Position numbers and translations under genes: made by a program | Shown here: positions 46,316 to 56,500 of the stretch, piece after piece | Numbering within the stretch: position 1 is the first letter of the stretch | Layout of the letters: every line of letters starts with the position of its first letter | The notes under the pieces: model-generated | What the model was told of the DNA's origin: nothing | Databases searched by the model: none | What the model saw: the letters and a program-made list of their open reading frames with translations, nothing else | From: Alphaproteobacteria bacterium | GTDB taxonomy: Bacteria; Pseudomonadota; Alphaproteobacteria; Rhodobacterales; Rhodobacteraceae | Assembly: GCA_030428355.1 (NCBI GenBank) | Contig: JAUIBL010000002.1 | Location: 1 to 64,000 of the forward strand | Direction: 5' to 3' | Length of the DNA: 64,000 nt

Positions 46316-47829
46316 GGATGTGCGCCTGTTTCTGTCGATTGCGCCCCCGAGATGTCCGCAACAAGGGCTCCGAGGTCGACATTCTGGTTCTTGTGTTCGC
46401 CGACGATGGCACCTTCGTGCATCACGACGATCCGGTCCGCGATCTCGAGCGCCTCGTCGATTTCCGCAAGGAAAACGAGCGTCGCCCGACCTTTGGCGGT
46501 GGCACGGATGTGCCGCCCGATGTCGCGCCGCGCACCAATGTCGACGCCCTGAAACGGCTCGTCCAGCAGAAGCACCTTTGCCGGTTCCAGAAGCCAGCGG
46601 GCGATCATCACCTTCTGCTGGTTGCCCCCTGAGAGCGTGCCGATACCGTCACCCACCGATTGGCAGACGATGCCAAGCTGGCTGACCATCTCCTGTGCGC
46701 GGGTTTTCTGGCGGTTTGCCTTGAGAAACGACCCGACGCTCAGTCCCTTGAGAAAGGGCAGGGTCATGTTGTCGGCGATGTCGAAGGCCGGGATCACAGC
46801 GTTGGTGCCCCGGTCCTTGGGGGACATGAACACGCCCTCTGCCACCGCGTCTTCGACCGAGTTTGGCGCGTAGTCCGTGCCGGTGATGCGGATCGCTCCG
46901 CTGGCCGGGCGGGCCATACCATAGAGGATTTCGGCCAAGCGGCTCTTGCCGCTGCCCAGAAGGCCGACCAGCGCCACCACTTCGCCATCGCGGGCCTGCA
47001 GGTTGATCGGTGCCGCCCCGTGGAAAAGCCGCAGGTCTGCAAGCTCCAGAACAGGGGCGGTGCCGCTTTGCACAGCCACATCCACCTCGGTCATGCGGTG
47101 GCCCAGCATGGCTGTGACGGCGGCTTCGTAGTCCAAAGGTTCGGTCTCGAACGTGCCGGAAATCGCTCCGTCGCGCATGACGATGATCCGATCCGCGATG
47201 CGCCGGATGTCGGACATGCGGTGCGAGATGTAGAGGATGGCAACGCCCTGCGCGCGCAGCCGGTCGATCAGGGCGAACAATCTGTCCGCCTCGGTCGCCG
47301 AAAGCGAGGATGTTGGCTCGTCGAGGATCAGGACCTTGGGCGCGCGGGCCATGGCGCGGGCGATGGCGATCATCTGGCGATCCGCAACCGACAGGTCGGA
47401 CACGCGGGCGCGCAGGTTCACGTCGATCCCCATGGCGGCGGCGACCTTGGCCGCCTCGGCGCGCAAGTGGCGTTCGCGCACGAAGAGTCCATGGCTGCGT
47501 TCCACGAGCCGGTCCAGCATCAGGTTGTTGGCGACGTCCAGATCGGGAATCACACCGTCGTCGATGGACTGGTGAACCGTGACGACACCCTGCCGGATCG
47601 CGTCGGCGGCACCCACGGGATCAAACGCCTGACCGGCCAGCATCATGTTGCCGCCGTCGGCGCGGTGATGGCCACATATCACCTTGACCAGCGTGGATTT
47701 GCCGGCACCGTTCGCGCCCATGAGAACGGTGACGGACCCCGGTTCCAAGGTCACATCAATCCCACGCAATACATAGTTTTTTCCGAACGATTTTTGCAAA
47801 CCGTTCACTTTGAGCGCATGAACAGCCAC
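46312..47829 (-). CDS. Sugar ABC transporter ATP-binding protein, tandem NBD (RbsA-type)
   Basis: LMGANGAGKSTLVKVICGHHRADGG...LSVADRQMIAIARAMARAPKVLILDEPTSSLS...GLLGSGKSRLAEILYGM...LSGGNQQKVMIARWLL. Confidence 0.92.
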   Translation of the reverse strand: MAVHALKVNGLQKSFGKNYVLRGIDVTLEPGSVTVLMGANGAGKSTLVKVICGHHRADGGNMMLAGQAFDPVGAADAIRQGVVTVHQSIDDGVIPDLDVANNLMLDRLVERSHGLFVRERHLRAEAAKVAAAMGIDVNLRARVSDLSVADRQMIAIARAMARAPKVLILDEPTSSLSATEADRLFALIDRLRAQGVAILYISHRMSDIRRIADRIIVMRDGAISGTFETEPLDYEAAVTAMLGHRMTEVDVAVQSGTAPVLELADLRLFHGAAPINLQARDGEVVALVGLLGSGKSRLAEILYGMARPASGAIRITGTDYAPNSVEDAVAEGVFMSPKDRGTNAVIPAFDIADNMTLPFLKGLSVGSFLKANRQKTRAQEMVSQLGIVCQSVGDGIGTLSGGNQQKVMIARWLLEPAKVLLLDEPFQGVDIGARRDIGRHIRATAKGRATLVFLAEIDEALEIADRIVVMHEGAIVGEHKNQNVDLGALVADISGAQSTETGAHP

Positions 47830-47876
47830 TCGGTACCTCCCCTGATGGGGCGAAGGTAGGCGGGTGCAAATACATT

Positions 47877-47893
47877 TGTCAAATGATTTGACA
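47877..47893. promoter_or_regulatory. Perfect palindrome TGTCAAAT-G-ATTTGACA in the divergent ABC / mtnK intergenic region
   Basis: 8-bp perfect arms around one central base, read directly. Confidence 0.75.
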
Positions 47894-47955
47894 TAAGTGT
47901 AAATTGAAGGCTACGCACAGGGAGAGGGCGCATAGGAGAAACGGGGAGGTCACCG

Positions 47956-49215
47956 ATGAGCGCAGGCACAACCTATGAAGCGCTGAGCGTCGAGACACTG
48001 CCGGACCGTCTGAAGGACGTGGCTGACTTGGCGTCGCAGGTGGGCGCGGATCATGCGACGTGGCAGGTGCAAGAGGTCGGGGACGGGAACCTGAACCTTG
48101 TCTTTATTGTGACCGGACCCAAGGGCAAGGCGGTGGTGAAGCAGGCGCTGCCCTATGTGCGACTGGTGGGGGACAGTTGGCCGCTGCCTCTCTACCGCGC
48201 ATACTACGAATACCATGCGCTGACCCGCCAGGCGGCGCGCGATCCGGGATCGGTGCCCGAGATTTACCATTTCGATGAAGGGCAGGCGCTGATCGTGATG
48301 GAGTATCTCTCGCCCCATGTGATCCTGCGCCGCAAGTTGATCGCGGGGGAACGGGTTGACGGCCTCGCCGATTTCCTTGGCAAGTTCTGCGCCCGCACCG
48401 CGTTTCGCGGGTCGGAGCTGTCGATGAAGAGCGGCGACAAGAAAGCCGATGTCGGGTTGTTCGCGGGCAATGTGGATATTCCGGCCATCACCGAGGCGTT
48501 GGTTTTCACCGATCCCTATTATTCAGCCGAGATGAACCACCACACCGAGGGTCTGGACCCGGTCGTCAAACGCCTCCGGTCTGATGTTGCGCTCAAGGTG
48601 AAGGTGCAGCAGGCGTTGCAGCGGTTCGTGTCCAACACCGAAACCATGGTGCATGGCGACCTGCATTCCGGCTCGATCATGTCGACGGACCGTGAAAGCC
48701 GGGTGATCGACCCGGAATTCGCCCAATACGGGCCGATGGGGTTCGATATTGGCATGCTCTGCGCGAATTTCCTGATGGCTTATTTCAGCCAGCCCGCGCA
48801 TCGCGGCGATGATCTGGATGCCTATCAGGAGTGGATTTTGGGCGTGATCGAAGAGATCTGCACGACCTTCGAGGCCGAGTTCCGCCATCTCTGGAGAACC
48901 GAACGGACGGGCATTCTCTACCCAGCGTGCCTGTTCGAGGATCAGGGCCACGACAGCACCCCCGCCTGTGATGCGGTACTTGCGGGCATCTGGCGCGATG
49001 CGTGGGCGGTCTGTGGTATCGAGATGCACCGCCGCTGCCTGTCGCTGGCCCACAATGCCGATTTCGAAGACATCGCTGACCCGGCGGTTCGGGCACCCTT
49101 GGAAGCGCGCAACCTGCTCATGGGCGCGGAACTGATCCACGAGGCCGACAGGCTGACCGATGCACGCGCCGTCTGCGCCATCGCGCGGGACTTCAACGGA
49201 AAGGACCTCCTATGA
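47956..49215 (+). CDS. mtnK: S-methyl-5-thioribose kinase
   Basis: [49 protein letters not shown]...[18 protein letters not shown]...[12 protein letters not shown]...[17 protein letters not shown]. Confidence 0.95.
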   Translation: MSAGTTYEALSVETLPDRLKDVADLASQVGADHATWQVQEVGDGNLNLVFIVTGPKGKAVVKQALPYVRLVGDSWPLPLYRAYYEYHALTRQAARDPGSVPEIYHFDEGQALIVMEYLSPHVILRRKLIAGERVDGLADFLGKFCARTAFRGSELSMKSGDKKADVGLFAGNVDIPAITEALVFTDPYYSAEMNHHTEGLDPVVKRLRSDVALKVKVQQALQRFVSNTETMVHGDLHSGSIMSTDRESRVIDPEFAQYGPMGFDIGMLCANFLMAYFSQPAHRGDDLDAYQEWILGVIEEICTTFEAEFRHLWRTERTGILYPACLFEDQGHDSTPACDAVLAGIWRDAWAVCGIEMHRRCLSLAHNADFEDIADPAVRAPLEARNLLMGAELIHEADRLTDARAVCAIARDFNGKDLL

Positions 49216-50315
49216 AGATCGACGGAACCCATTATCGCTCGCTGTGGTGGAACCACGACAAGGACGTTCTCGAGATCATCGACCAACGCTGGTTGCCGCA
49301 TGATTTCCGGGTGATCCCGGTGACGACGATGCAGGACTACGCCGATGCCATCTACGAGATGCGCGTGCGCGGCGCGCCGTTGATCGGGGCCACGGCAGCT
49401 TACGGTATGGCGCTTGCGATGGCGGAAAACCCGTCAGATGCAAACATGGATGCGGCGTGGACGTTCCTTGAGAAAACGCGCCCCACGGCAATCAACCTGC
49501 GCTGGGCGCTTGACCGCTGCCGTGCCGCCTTGCGACCCTTGCCGGAGGCCGATCGTGCTGCTGCGGCTTTGGCTCTGGCGCACGAGATTGCGGATGAGGA
49601 TGTTGAGATCAACCGCCGGATCGGGGAAAACGGATTGGCCATCATCCGCGAGATCGCGGCAAAGAAGCCAGCCGGAGAACCGGTGCGTCTGCTGACCCAT
49701 TGCAACGCGGGATGGCTGGCAACGGTGGACTGGGGCACAGCCACAAGCCCGATGTATCAGGCGCATGATGCGGGCATCGCCCTGCATGTCTGGGTGGACG
49801 AAACCCGCCCCCGCAATCAGGGGGCGCTGACCTCGTGGGAGTTGGGCAAACACGGCGTGCCGCACACCTATATCACCGACAACGCGGGCGGGCACCTGAT
49901 GCAGCACGGCATGGTGGACATGGTGATCACCGGCACCGACCGGACAACGCGGCAGGGCGATGTGTGCAACAAGATCGGCACCTATCTCAAGGCGCTGGCC
50001 GCCCATGACAATGGCGTGCCGTTCTATGTGGCGCTGCCCTCACCGACCATCGACTGGAGCGTGACGGATGGTGTCGCCGAGATTCCCATCGAAGAGCGCA
50101 ATGCACACGAGGTGACCCATGTCCAGGGTGTTCTGGACGCCGGTGGGATCGGCACGGTGCAGGTCACTCCTGAAGGCACTCCGGGCGGCAACCCGGCCTT
50201 TGACGTGACACCGAACCGTCTGGTCACCGGCCTGATCACCGAACGCGGGGTTTGCGAGGCGTCGGAAGTGGGGCTTGCAGGCCTGTTTCCCGAATTCGCC
50301 CGCGCGGCGGAATAG
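49212..50315 (+). CDS. mtnA: S-methyl-5-thioribose-1-phosphate isomerase
   Basis: [47 protein letters not shown]...[19 protein letters not shown]...[16 protein letters not shown]. Confidence 0.95.
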   Translation: MKIDGTHYRSLWWNHDKDVLEIIDQRWLPHDFRVIPVTTMQDYADAIYEMRVRGAPLIGATAAYGMALAMAENPSDANMDAAWTFLEKTRPTAINLRWALDRCRAALRPLPEADRAAAALALAHEIADEDVEINRRIGENGLAIIREIAAKKPAGEPVRLLTHCNAGWLATVDWGTATSPMYQAHDAGIALHVWVDETRPRNQGALTSWELGKHGVPHTYITDNAGGHLMQHGMVDMVITGTDRTTRQGDVCNKIGTYLKALAAHDNGVPFYVALPSPTIDWSVTDGVAEIPIEERNAHEVTHVQGVLDAGGIGTVQVTPEGTPGGNPAFDVTPNRLVTGLITERGVCEASEVGLAGLFPEFARAAE

Positions 50316-50324
50316 GTCACAGCG

Positions 50325-51323
50325 ATGCCGCTGTCGTCCGGGACCAAAGCCCGCAGCTCCGATCCGATGCGCCTCTCGGTCCGCGATGACACATCCCATA
50401 TCGAAGCGGCGTGGCTCTATTACCATGACGGGCTGAACCAGAACGACATCGCCGAACGTATGTGCATCAGCCGTGCGTCCGTGGTCAATTACCTGAACGA
50501 AGCGCGCAACCGGGGGTGGGTCCGCGTCCATATGGACAGTGAGGTGTTCAAGGGGCACCGGCTGGCCGAAGAACTCTGCGCGGCCTATGGCCTGACCGAA
50601 GCGATGGTGGTGCCCGACGATCCGGTCGCGCCGGATGGCACGGCGGCCAGTGTCGCGCGGGTGACGCGGGCGGCGGCCGATTGGCTGCCGCGTCTGTTGG
50701 AGCCGGGTGACCGGCTGGGTGTGTCCTGGGGGGCGACGGTCTACCAGATGGCGCAGCAGGTGCCGAACGCGCCGATCCCGGACCTGACGGTGATTCAGCT
50801 TCTGGGCTCGCGCCCGGCCGCGCTGGGCTTTGCCGCCGAAGCCTGCACCGCAATGCTTGCGCAACGGCTTGCCGCCGAATGTATCAATTTTCACGCCCCG
50901 CTGGTTCTGTCGAACAAGGCGCTCCGAGATGCGCTGTGCAACGAACCCGTGGTGCGCGACCAGCTTGCGGCGCTGGCCACCTGCAACAAGACGGTTCTGG
51001 CCTGCGGCACCTGCGATGCAGATGCCCATGTGGTGCGCAGCGGGATCGTCACTCCGCAGGAGATTGCCAACTATCGCGCCCGAGGGGCCGTCGGCGTGAT
51101 CTGCGGACGCCTCATCGACGAGGAAGGGCAGCCTGTGGTGGCCGATGTCGAGGACCGGATGATCGGTGTTTCGCTTGACCAGATGCGGAACAAGGACATG
51201 GCGCTTCTGGTTGCGGCTGGACAAGGGCGGGCCCATCCGGCGCGCGCGGCGATGAAGGGCGGGTTCGTGACCCACCTCGCAACCAGTACACGTGTTGCCG
51301 AAGAGCTTTTGGAGATGACGTGA
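50325..51323 (+). CDS. SorC/DeoR-type sugar-binding transcriptional regulator
   Basis: AWLYYHDGLNQNDIAERMCISRASVVNYLNEARNRGWVRV plus sugar-binding-type effector domain. Confidence 0.87.
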   Translation: MPLSSGTKARSSDPMRLSVRDDTSHIEAAWLYYHDGLNQNDIAERMCISRASVVNYLNEARNRGWVRVHMDSEVFKGHRLAEELCAAYGLTEAMVVPDDPVAPDGTAASVARVTRAAADWLPRLLEPGDRLGVSWGATVYQMAQQVPNAPIPDLTVIQLLGSRPAALGFAAEACTAMLAQRLAAECINFHAPLVLSNKALRDALCNEPVVRDQLAALATCNKTVLACGTCDADAHVVRSGIVTPQEIANYRARGAVGVICGRLIDEEGQPVVADVEDRMIGVSLDQMRNKDMALLVAAGQGRAHPARAAMKGGFVTHLATSTRVAEELLEMT

Positions 51324-52003
51324 TGACCCCGGCCAAACCGCTGCCCGACGCCATGGAAACCCGGCAGGCGCTGATTGATGCGTGTCTGTGGATGAACGAA
51401 CGGCATCTCAATCAGGGCACATCGGGCAATATCTCGGCGCGGACCGAGGCGGGTATCCTGATCACGCCGTCGGGGGTGCCTTACGAAGAACTGACGCCGG
51501 ATCAGATGGTGACGATCCCGTTCGACGGACTGCCCGACGGAACGGGGCTGAAGCCGTCTTCGGAATGGCAGTTTCACCAGGGTCTGCATCAGGCGCGCCC
51601 GGACATGCCGGTCGTCCTGCACGCCCATCCACCCTATTGCAGCATTCTTGCGGTGCAGCGCCGCGCCATCCCGGCCTGCCATTACATGATCGCGGCGTTT
51701 GGAGGCAACAACGTGCCTCTGGCCGACTACGCGTTGTTCGGCAGCCCCGAGCTTTGCGCGAACATGGCCGAGATCATGTCGGACCGGCACGGGTGTCTCA
51801 TGGCCAACCACGGCGCAACGGTGCTGGGAGAAAGCGTTGCGAAAGCGCGCTGGCGGTTGGAAGAGCTTGAGACATTAGCACGGACCTATCTGTTCAGCAG
51901 CATCGGAGGGACACCGCACATCCTGTCGGATGCCGAGATTGCCGAGGTGCTTGACGCGTTCCAGTCCTATGGGCCCCGTCCCGTTGGCGACGCCGCGGTC
52001 TGA
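51323..52003 (+). CDS. Class II aldolase/adducin-family aldolase (predicted 5-(methylthio)ribulose-1-P / 5-deoxyribulose-1-P aldolase)
   Basis: GTSGNISARTEAGILITPSGVPYEELTPDQMV...HAHPPYCSILAVQRRAIPACHYMIAAFGG...MANHGATVLGESVAKARWRLEELE; follows mtnK-mtnA. Confidence 0.88.
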   Translation: MTPAKPLPDAMETRQALIDACLWMNERHLNQGTSGNISARTEAGILITPSGVPYEELTPDQMVTIPFDGLPDGTGLKPSSEWQFHQGLHQARPDMPVVLHAHPPYCSILAVQRRAIPACHYMIAAFGGNNVPLADYALFGSPELCANMAEIMSDRHGCLMANHGATVLGESVAKARWRLEELETLARTYLFSSIGGTPHILSDAEIAEVLDAFQSYGPRPVGDAAV

Positions 52004-52180
52004 CGGGGATGCGCCGGGTGTGATCCATTGGCGGGGTTTCGCTATCCGTCGCAGGTGATGGCGCTTTTATCCACATTTCCGCACTTGTGTCGGCGTCCAA
52101 GCGCCCGAATGCCGCGCCAAACCGCTGTTTGAACGTCGCCTGTGTGCTTTGGTGCAGTGGGCAAGTCGGGAAATTCGTCT

Positions 52181-52194
52181 AAGGTGCGCACCTT
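52181..52194. promoter_or_regulatory. Perfect 14-bp palindrome AAGGTGCGCACCTT upstream of the FIST gene
   Basis: Self-complementary sequence read directly, about 30-50 bp upstream of the start codon. Confidence 0.6.
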
Positions 52195-52220
52195 GAGGAT
52201 TCGTGGAATAAAGGTGGCCG

Positions 52221-53411
52221 ATGCACTTCATGTCTGTACAGTCGAACTCTGTGAATGTCGCAGACGGCATCGACGAGATTTCAGCCGAGCTTGAAACGCA
52301 AGGTCGCGGTGTCCCCGATTTTGTGGCGCTGCATTTTGGCGTCGGCCACGACGCCGCAGAGCTGCATGTCGCGGCCCAATCCGGTCTTGCGGCGGGGGCT
52401 TTGCATGGTGGGTCGTCGGCGCTTGGTATCATGGGGGCCGACGGGCTGGACATCGGGGGGTCAGGTCTGGGGGCTTTCGCCATCTGGGATGCGGCAGGCA
52501 GTTACGGCACCAGTTCCGCCGATCTGGGTGTTGATGCAGAACGCGCCGCGCATGACGCCGCAGTGGCCGCGCTCGAGAATGCTGGACGTCCCGGCGAGAT
52601 TCCCGAGCTGGTCTGGCTGACCGTCGCGCCAGGCCGTGAAGAAGAAGTGATCGCGGGATTGCGTGCGGTTGTCGGTGCCGAGACGCTGATCGTCGGTGGC
52701 ACATCCGCGGACAATGATGTCAGCGGTCAATGGGCCCAGTTCGGACCGGACGCGCTCCATTCGGACGGTGTGGTGGTGACGGTGCTGTTTCCGTCCGCCC
52801 CGGTGACTTCGGTGTATCAAAGCGGCTACGCCCCGACCGGTGACAGCGGGATTGTCACGCGAGTCGAAGGCCGTCGGGTGTTCGAGATCGACCACCGGCC
52901 CGCAGCCCAAGTCCTTCAGGATTGGAGCGGCGGTGCTGTGCACTCGGTAGTTGATGAAACACGCTCGATCCTTGCAGAAGCGACCCTTTGGCCGCTTGGG
53001 CGCGAGACCCGACAGGTTGCAGGCGTTCCATTTCATCTGTTGGCGCATCCTGCTGTTGCGCATCCGGATGGGGCCGTTGATCTTTTTGCAGCGGTGTCGG
53101 AAGGGGATCGACTCTGGCAGATGGCCGGGTCTGCCGACAGTCTGGTGGCACGTGCCGGGCGCGTTGCGGCGCAAGCCCGGCAGAATGCCGGAGACAGCAT
53201 ATCGGCCGCCTTGGTCGTGTATTGTGGCGGCTGCATGTTTGCCGTGCGCGACCGTATGGACGAGGTCACAGCAGGCATCCAACAGGAATTGGGTGATATT
53301 CCCTGGCTTGGCCTTTTCTCGTTCGGAGAGCAGGGGGCACCGGCAGGAGATGTTTCGAAACACGGAAACCTGATGGTTTCGTGTACGGTGTTCAGCGGGA
53401 AAGTTGTGTGA
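52221..53411 (+). CDS. FIST-domain protein (FIST_N/FIST_C), NosP-like
   Basis: HFGVGHDAAELHVAAQ...GALHGGSSALGIMG...VGGTSADNDVSGQWAQF...GYAPTG...ALVVYCGGCMFAVRDRMDEVTAGIQQELGDIPWLGLFSFGEQG; next to a hybrid histidine kinase. Confidence 0.85.
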   Translation: MHFMSVQSNSVNVADGIDEISAELETQGRGVPDFVALHFGVGHDAAELHVAAQSGLAAGALHGGSSALGIMGADGLDIGGSGLGAFAIWDAAGSYGTSSADLGVDAERAAHDAAVAALENAGRPGEIPELVWLTVAPGREEEVIAGLRAVVGAETLIVGGTSADNDVSGQWAQFGPDALHSDGVVVTVLFPSAPVTSVYQSGYAPTGDSGIVTRVEGRRVFEIDHRPAAQVLQDWSGGAVHSVVDETRSILAEATLWPLGRETRQVAGVPFHLLAHPAVAHPDGAVDLFAAVSEGDRLWQMAGSADSLVARAGRVAAQARQNAGDSISAALVVYCGGCMFAVRDRMDEVTAGIQQELGDIPWLGLFSFGEQGAPAGDVSKHGNLMVSCTVFSGKVV

Positions 53412-53552
53412 TAAGGAAGATGCGCAGCGCGCTTCGGGGGCTTGTGGGGCGCGCCCGCTGTGTGATTGGGGCGGTTTTGCCGGTCTGATGTGGTTGTGTT
53501 CAGTGGGGCAGTTGAGAAAGGCAATTGACGCGGTGGAAAACGGACCCCGGCG

Positions 53553-56500
53553 ATGAACGGTGAAACTAAAGACCTGAAGACCCTCCAACGCCTGTACGAG
53601 CAAGAAAAGACAGCCCGGCTTGACGCAGAGCGTCTCTTGGACGCCAAGAACCAGGAAATCACGGACATGAACCACCGTCTGATGGCCGAGGCCGAGGCGG
53701 TGCGATTTGCGCTTGCGGACATGGAAACCGTTCGACTGCGCGAGGCGAAAACGCTCAAGGAACGGCTGATCCTGTCGGAATCGCTGAAGGCGTTGAATGG
53801 CAAGGTCGGAGCCGACGAGGCCCTGCAGGCCCTGCTTGACGTGCTCAAACGGGACATCGGCGGGCGTGACTGCTTTTTCGTCCAAGCCGATGGCGCACAT
53901 ACGGTTGTTTCGGTTTGTGCTGACCGGAAACATGTGGGCCATGCCCTGCCTTTGCCGTCGGCGCTGATTGACCGTCCGCGACGGATTGCCCGGATTCCGA
54001 ACGTGATCGAGGGCCTGACCTGGCCCAGTGGTGCCGAGCTGCCCGCGTCGATGATGATCGTTCCGCTTGAGCTGCCTGACGAAAAACCCGGTGCGATCCT
54101 TCTGGGCTGCCCGTTGCCCGAGCGCTATTCCGCTGGCGAATTCAGAACGCTTGAACAGGTGGCGAAACTGGCTGCGCAGTCGCTGCTGGCGTTGCGCGAG
54201 GCGCGCCGAAATGAACTGCTTCTTGCGTTGATCGAAGGCAAACCGGTCGAGCATTCCGAGTCCGTGCTCGATGCGCCTCTGGAAACGGTTCACAACGCCT
54301 TTGCCCGCCTGACCGAAATGCAGGGTCAAGTTGTCGGAATTCTTGACGATCTGCTTGGCGCATCCCTGCAGGACGTCGATGCGGCCATCGACAAGGCGCT
54401 GGCGCACATGGGGGCCCTGACCGATACGGACCGGGTCTATGTGTTCCGGCTCAGGAATGATGGCGGTTTCATCGACAACACCCACGAATGGTGCGCCGCC
54501 GGAATCGAGCCTGCGATCGAGATGCTTCAGGACATTCCCGCTGACATGATCGATCATTGGCGTGCGACCTTCGAGGCCGGTCAGAATGTGCTGATCCCGG
54601 ATGTGTCGGCCCTGCCGGACGATGCTGCAGAGAAAGAGCTGCTGACGGCGCAGGGTATCCGGTCGCTACTGACGGTGCCGATGGTGGAAAACGACCAGTT
54701 CCGCGGGTTCGTCGGTTTTGATGCAGTGCGGTCCCTGCGGACATTTCTGCCGGGCGAAGTCTATCTGATCCGGTCCGTGGCCAAGGTGATCGTGTCGGTG
54801 CTGGCACGTCGCGATGCCGAGGAAAAACTGGTGCGGGCACATGCGGAGACGGTCTCGCAGCGCGCCCGGCTCGAGGCCGTTCTGTCGGCGATGCCCGACC
54901 TGATCGTCGAAATGGACCGCGAAGGCCGGTTCGTTTCCTGGCATTCCGGGACGATCATGATCCCACCCGCTCTTTTTGAGAAACTCCAGAACCGGACACC
55001 CGAAGAGAAATTGGACCCCGACCTGGCGCAAAGCCTGCGCGCGAAGCTTGACGAACTGAATGCAGGCGCGCGCGTGGTTGACCACACGTTCCAGGGCAAA
55101 CCCGGAGATTTTCTTGAGGGCTGGTGGCAATTGACCGCGTCCTCGATCGAAGATCAGGGCTATCTTCTGGCGCTGCGGGACATCACGCAGGAACGGAAAA
55201 AGACCGCCGAAATCGTGCGCCTGTCCGAGATTGTCCGACGCACGACGAACCTTGTTGTTCTGACCGACGCACAGAGACGCATCCAATGGGTCAACCACGC
55301 CTTCGAAAAGACCACGGGCTATCTCTTGCAGGACGTCATCGGGTTGAAGCCCGGCGACTTTCTGCAATCGGAACGCACCGACGCAGCGACTGTGGCCAAG
55401 ATGCGGGCCGCCCTGGCAAAACCAGAGCCGGTTCATGTCGAGATCCTGAACACGGCACGTGATGGGCGCGATTACTGGCTGTCGATCGACATCCAACCCC
55501 TGCATGACGAGACCGGGCAGCTTGAGGGCTTCCTTGCGGTCGAGGTCGACATCACCGAACGCCGCGCACAGGCCGAAACGCTTTGGCGCTCTGCCGCCGA
55601 GGCGGCCGCAGCGCGTGCCAATCTCGAAAAGGCGGTCGAGGCCCTGCCGGATGGGTTCGTGCTGTACGATGCCGACGACAGGCTGGTGATCTGCAACAGC
55701 CGCTTTCGTCACATCTATGCCTTGTCCGCCCCGGCTCTGGTCGCCGGAGCCAGTTTCGAGAGCATCATGCGGTATGGGCTTGGGGTGGGCCAATTTCCGG
55801 ACGCTGTCGGCCGCGAGGAGGCATGGCTGGCCGAACGTCTTGCGCAACACAGTGAACCGGACCGTGAATTCGAACAGTTGCTGCCCGATGGGACATGGCT
55901 GCGCGTGTTCGAAAAGGCCATGCCCGACGGTGGCCGGGTCGAACTGCGCGTCGACATCACCGAACTCAAACTGTCCGAGCAGCGCGCTCTGGCCGACCGG
56001 GCCGCGGCCATGGAAGCAAGCCTCGACGGCATTGCGATCACTGACCCCGATGGGGTGTTCCTCTATACCAACCGCGCGCATCTCGAGATGTTCGGCTATA
56101 CCGAGGAAAGCGATCTGGTCGGGCATCATTGGTCCAAACTCTATCGGCCTGACGAAGTCGCATGGATGCAGAGCAATGCCATGCCTGCGCTGATGCGCGA
56201 CGGCGGCTGGTCCGGGGAGGTCACGGGGCTTGCCAAGGATGGAAGCGTTGTCGATCAGGACGTGTCGCTGACGCGGAACGCGGATGGCGGATTGCTGTGC
56301 ATCACGCGTGACATCTCTGCAAGACGTCGGGAACGCGCGGAACGGGAACGTCTACTCAACGAATTGCAACTGGCGCAGCGTCGCGAAATGATCGGCCAGA
56401 TGGCGGCCGGACTGGCGCATGATTTCAACAACCTTCTCGCCATCATCTCGGGGGGCGCATCGCTCATACTCGAAGCGACGGATGCCCAGAGTCCGACGGC

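Noticed and set aside
52461-54557. 698-aa minus-strand ORF
   Set aside because: Antisense to the FIST gene and hybrid kinase; no domain recognised.
54666-56129. 487-aa minus-strand ORF
   Set aside because: Antisense to the PAS array of the hybrid kinase; no domain signal.
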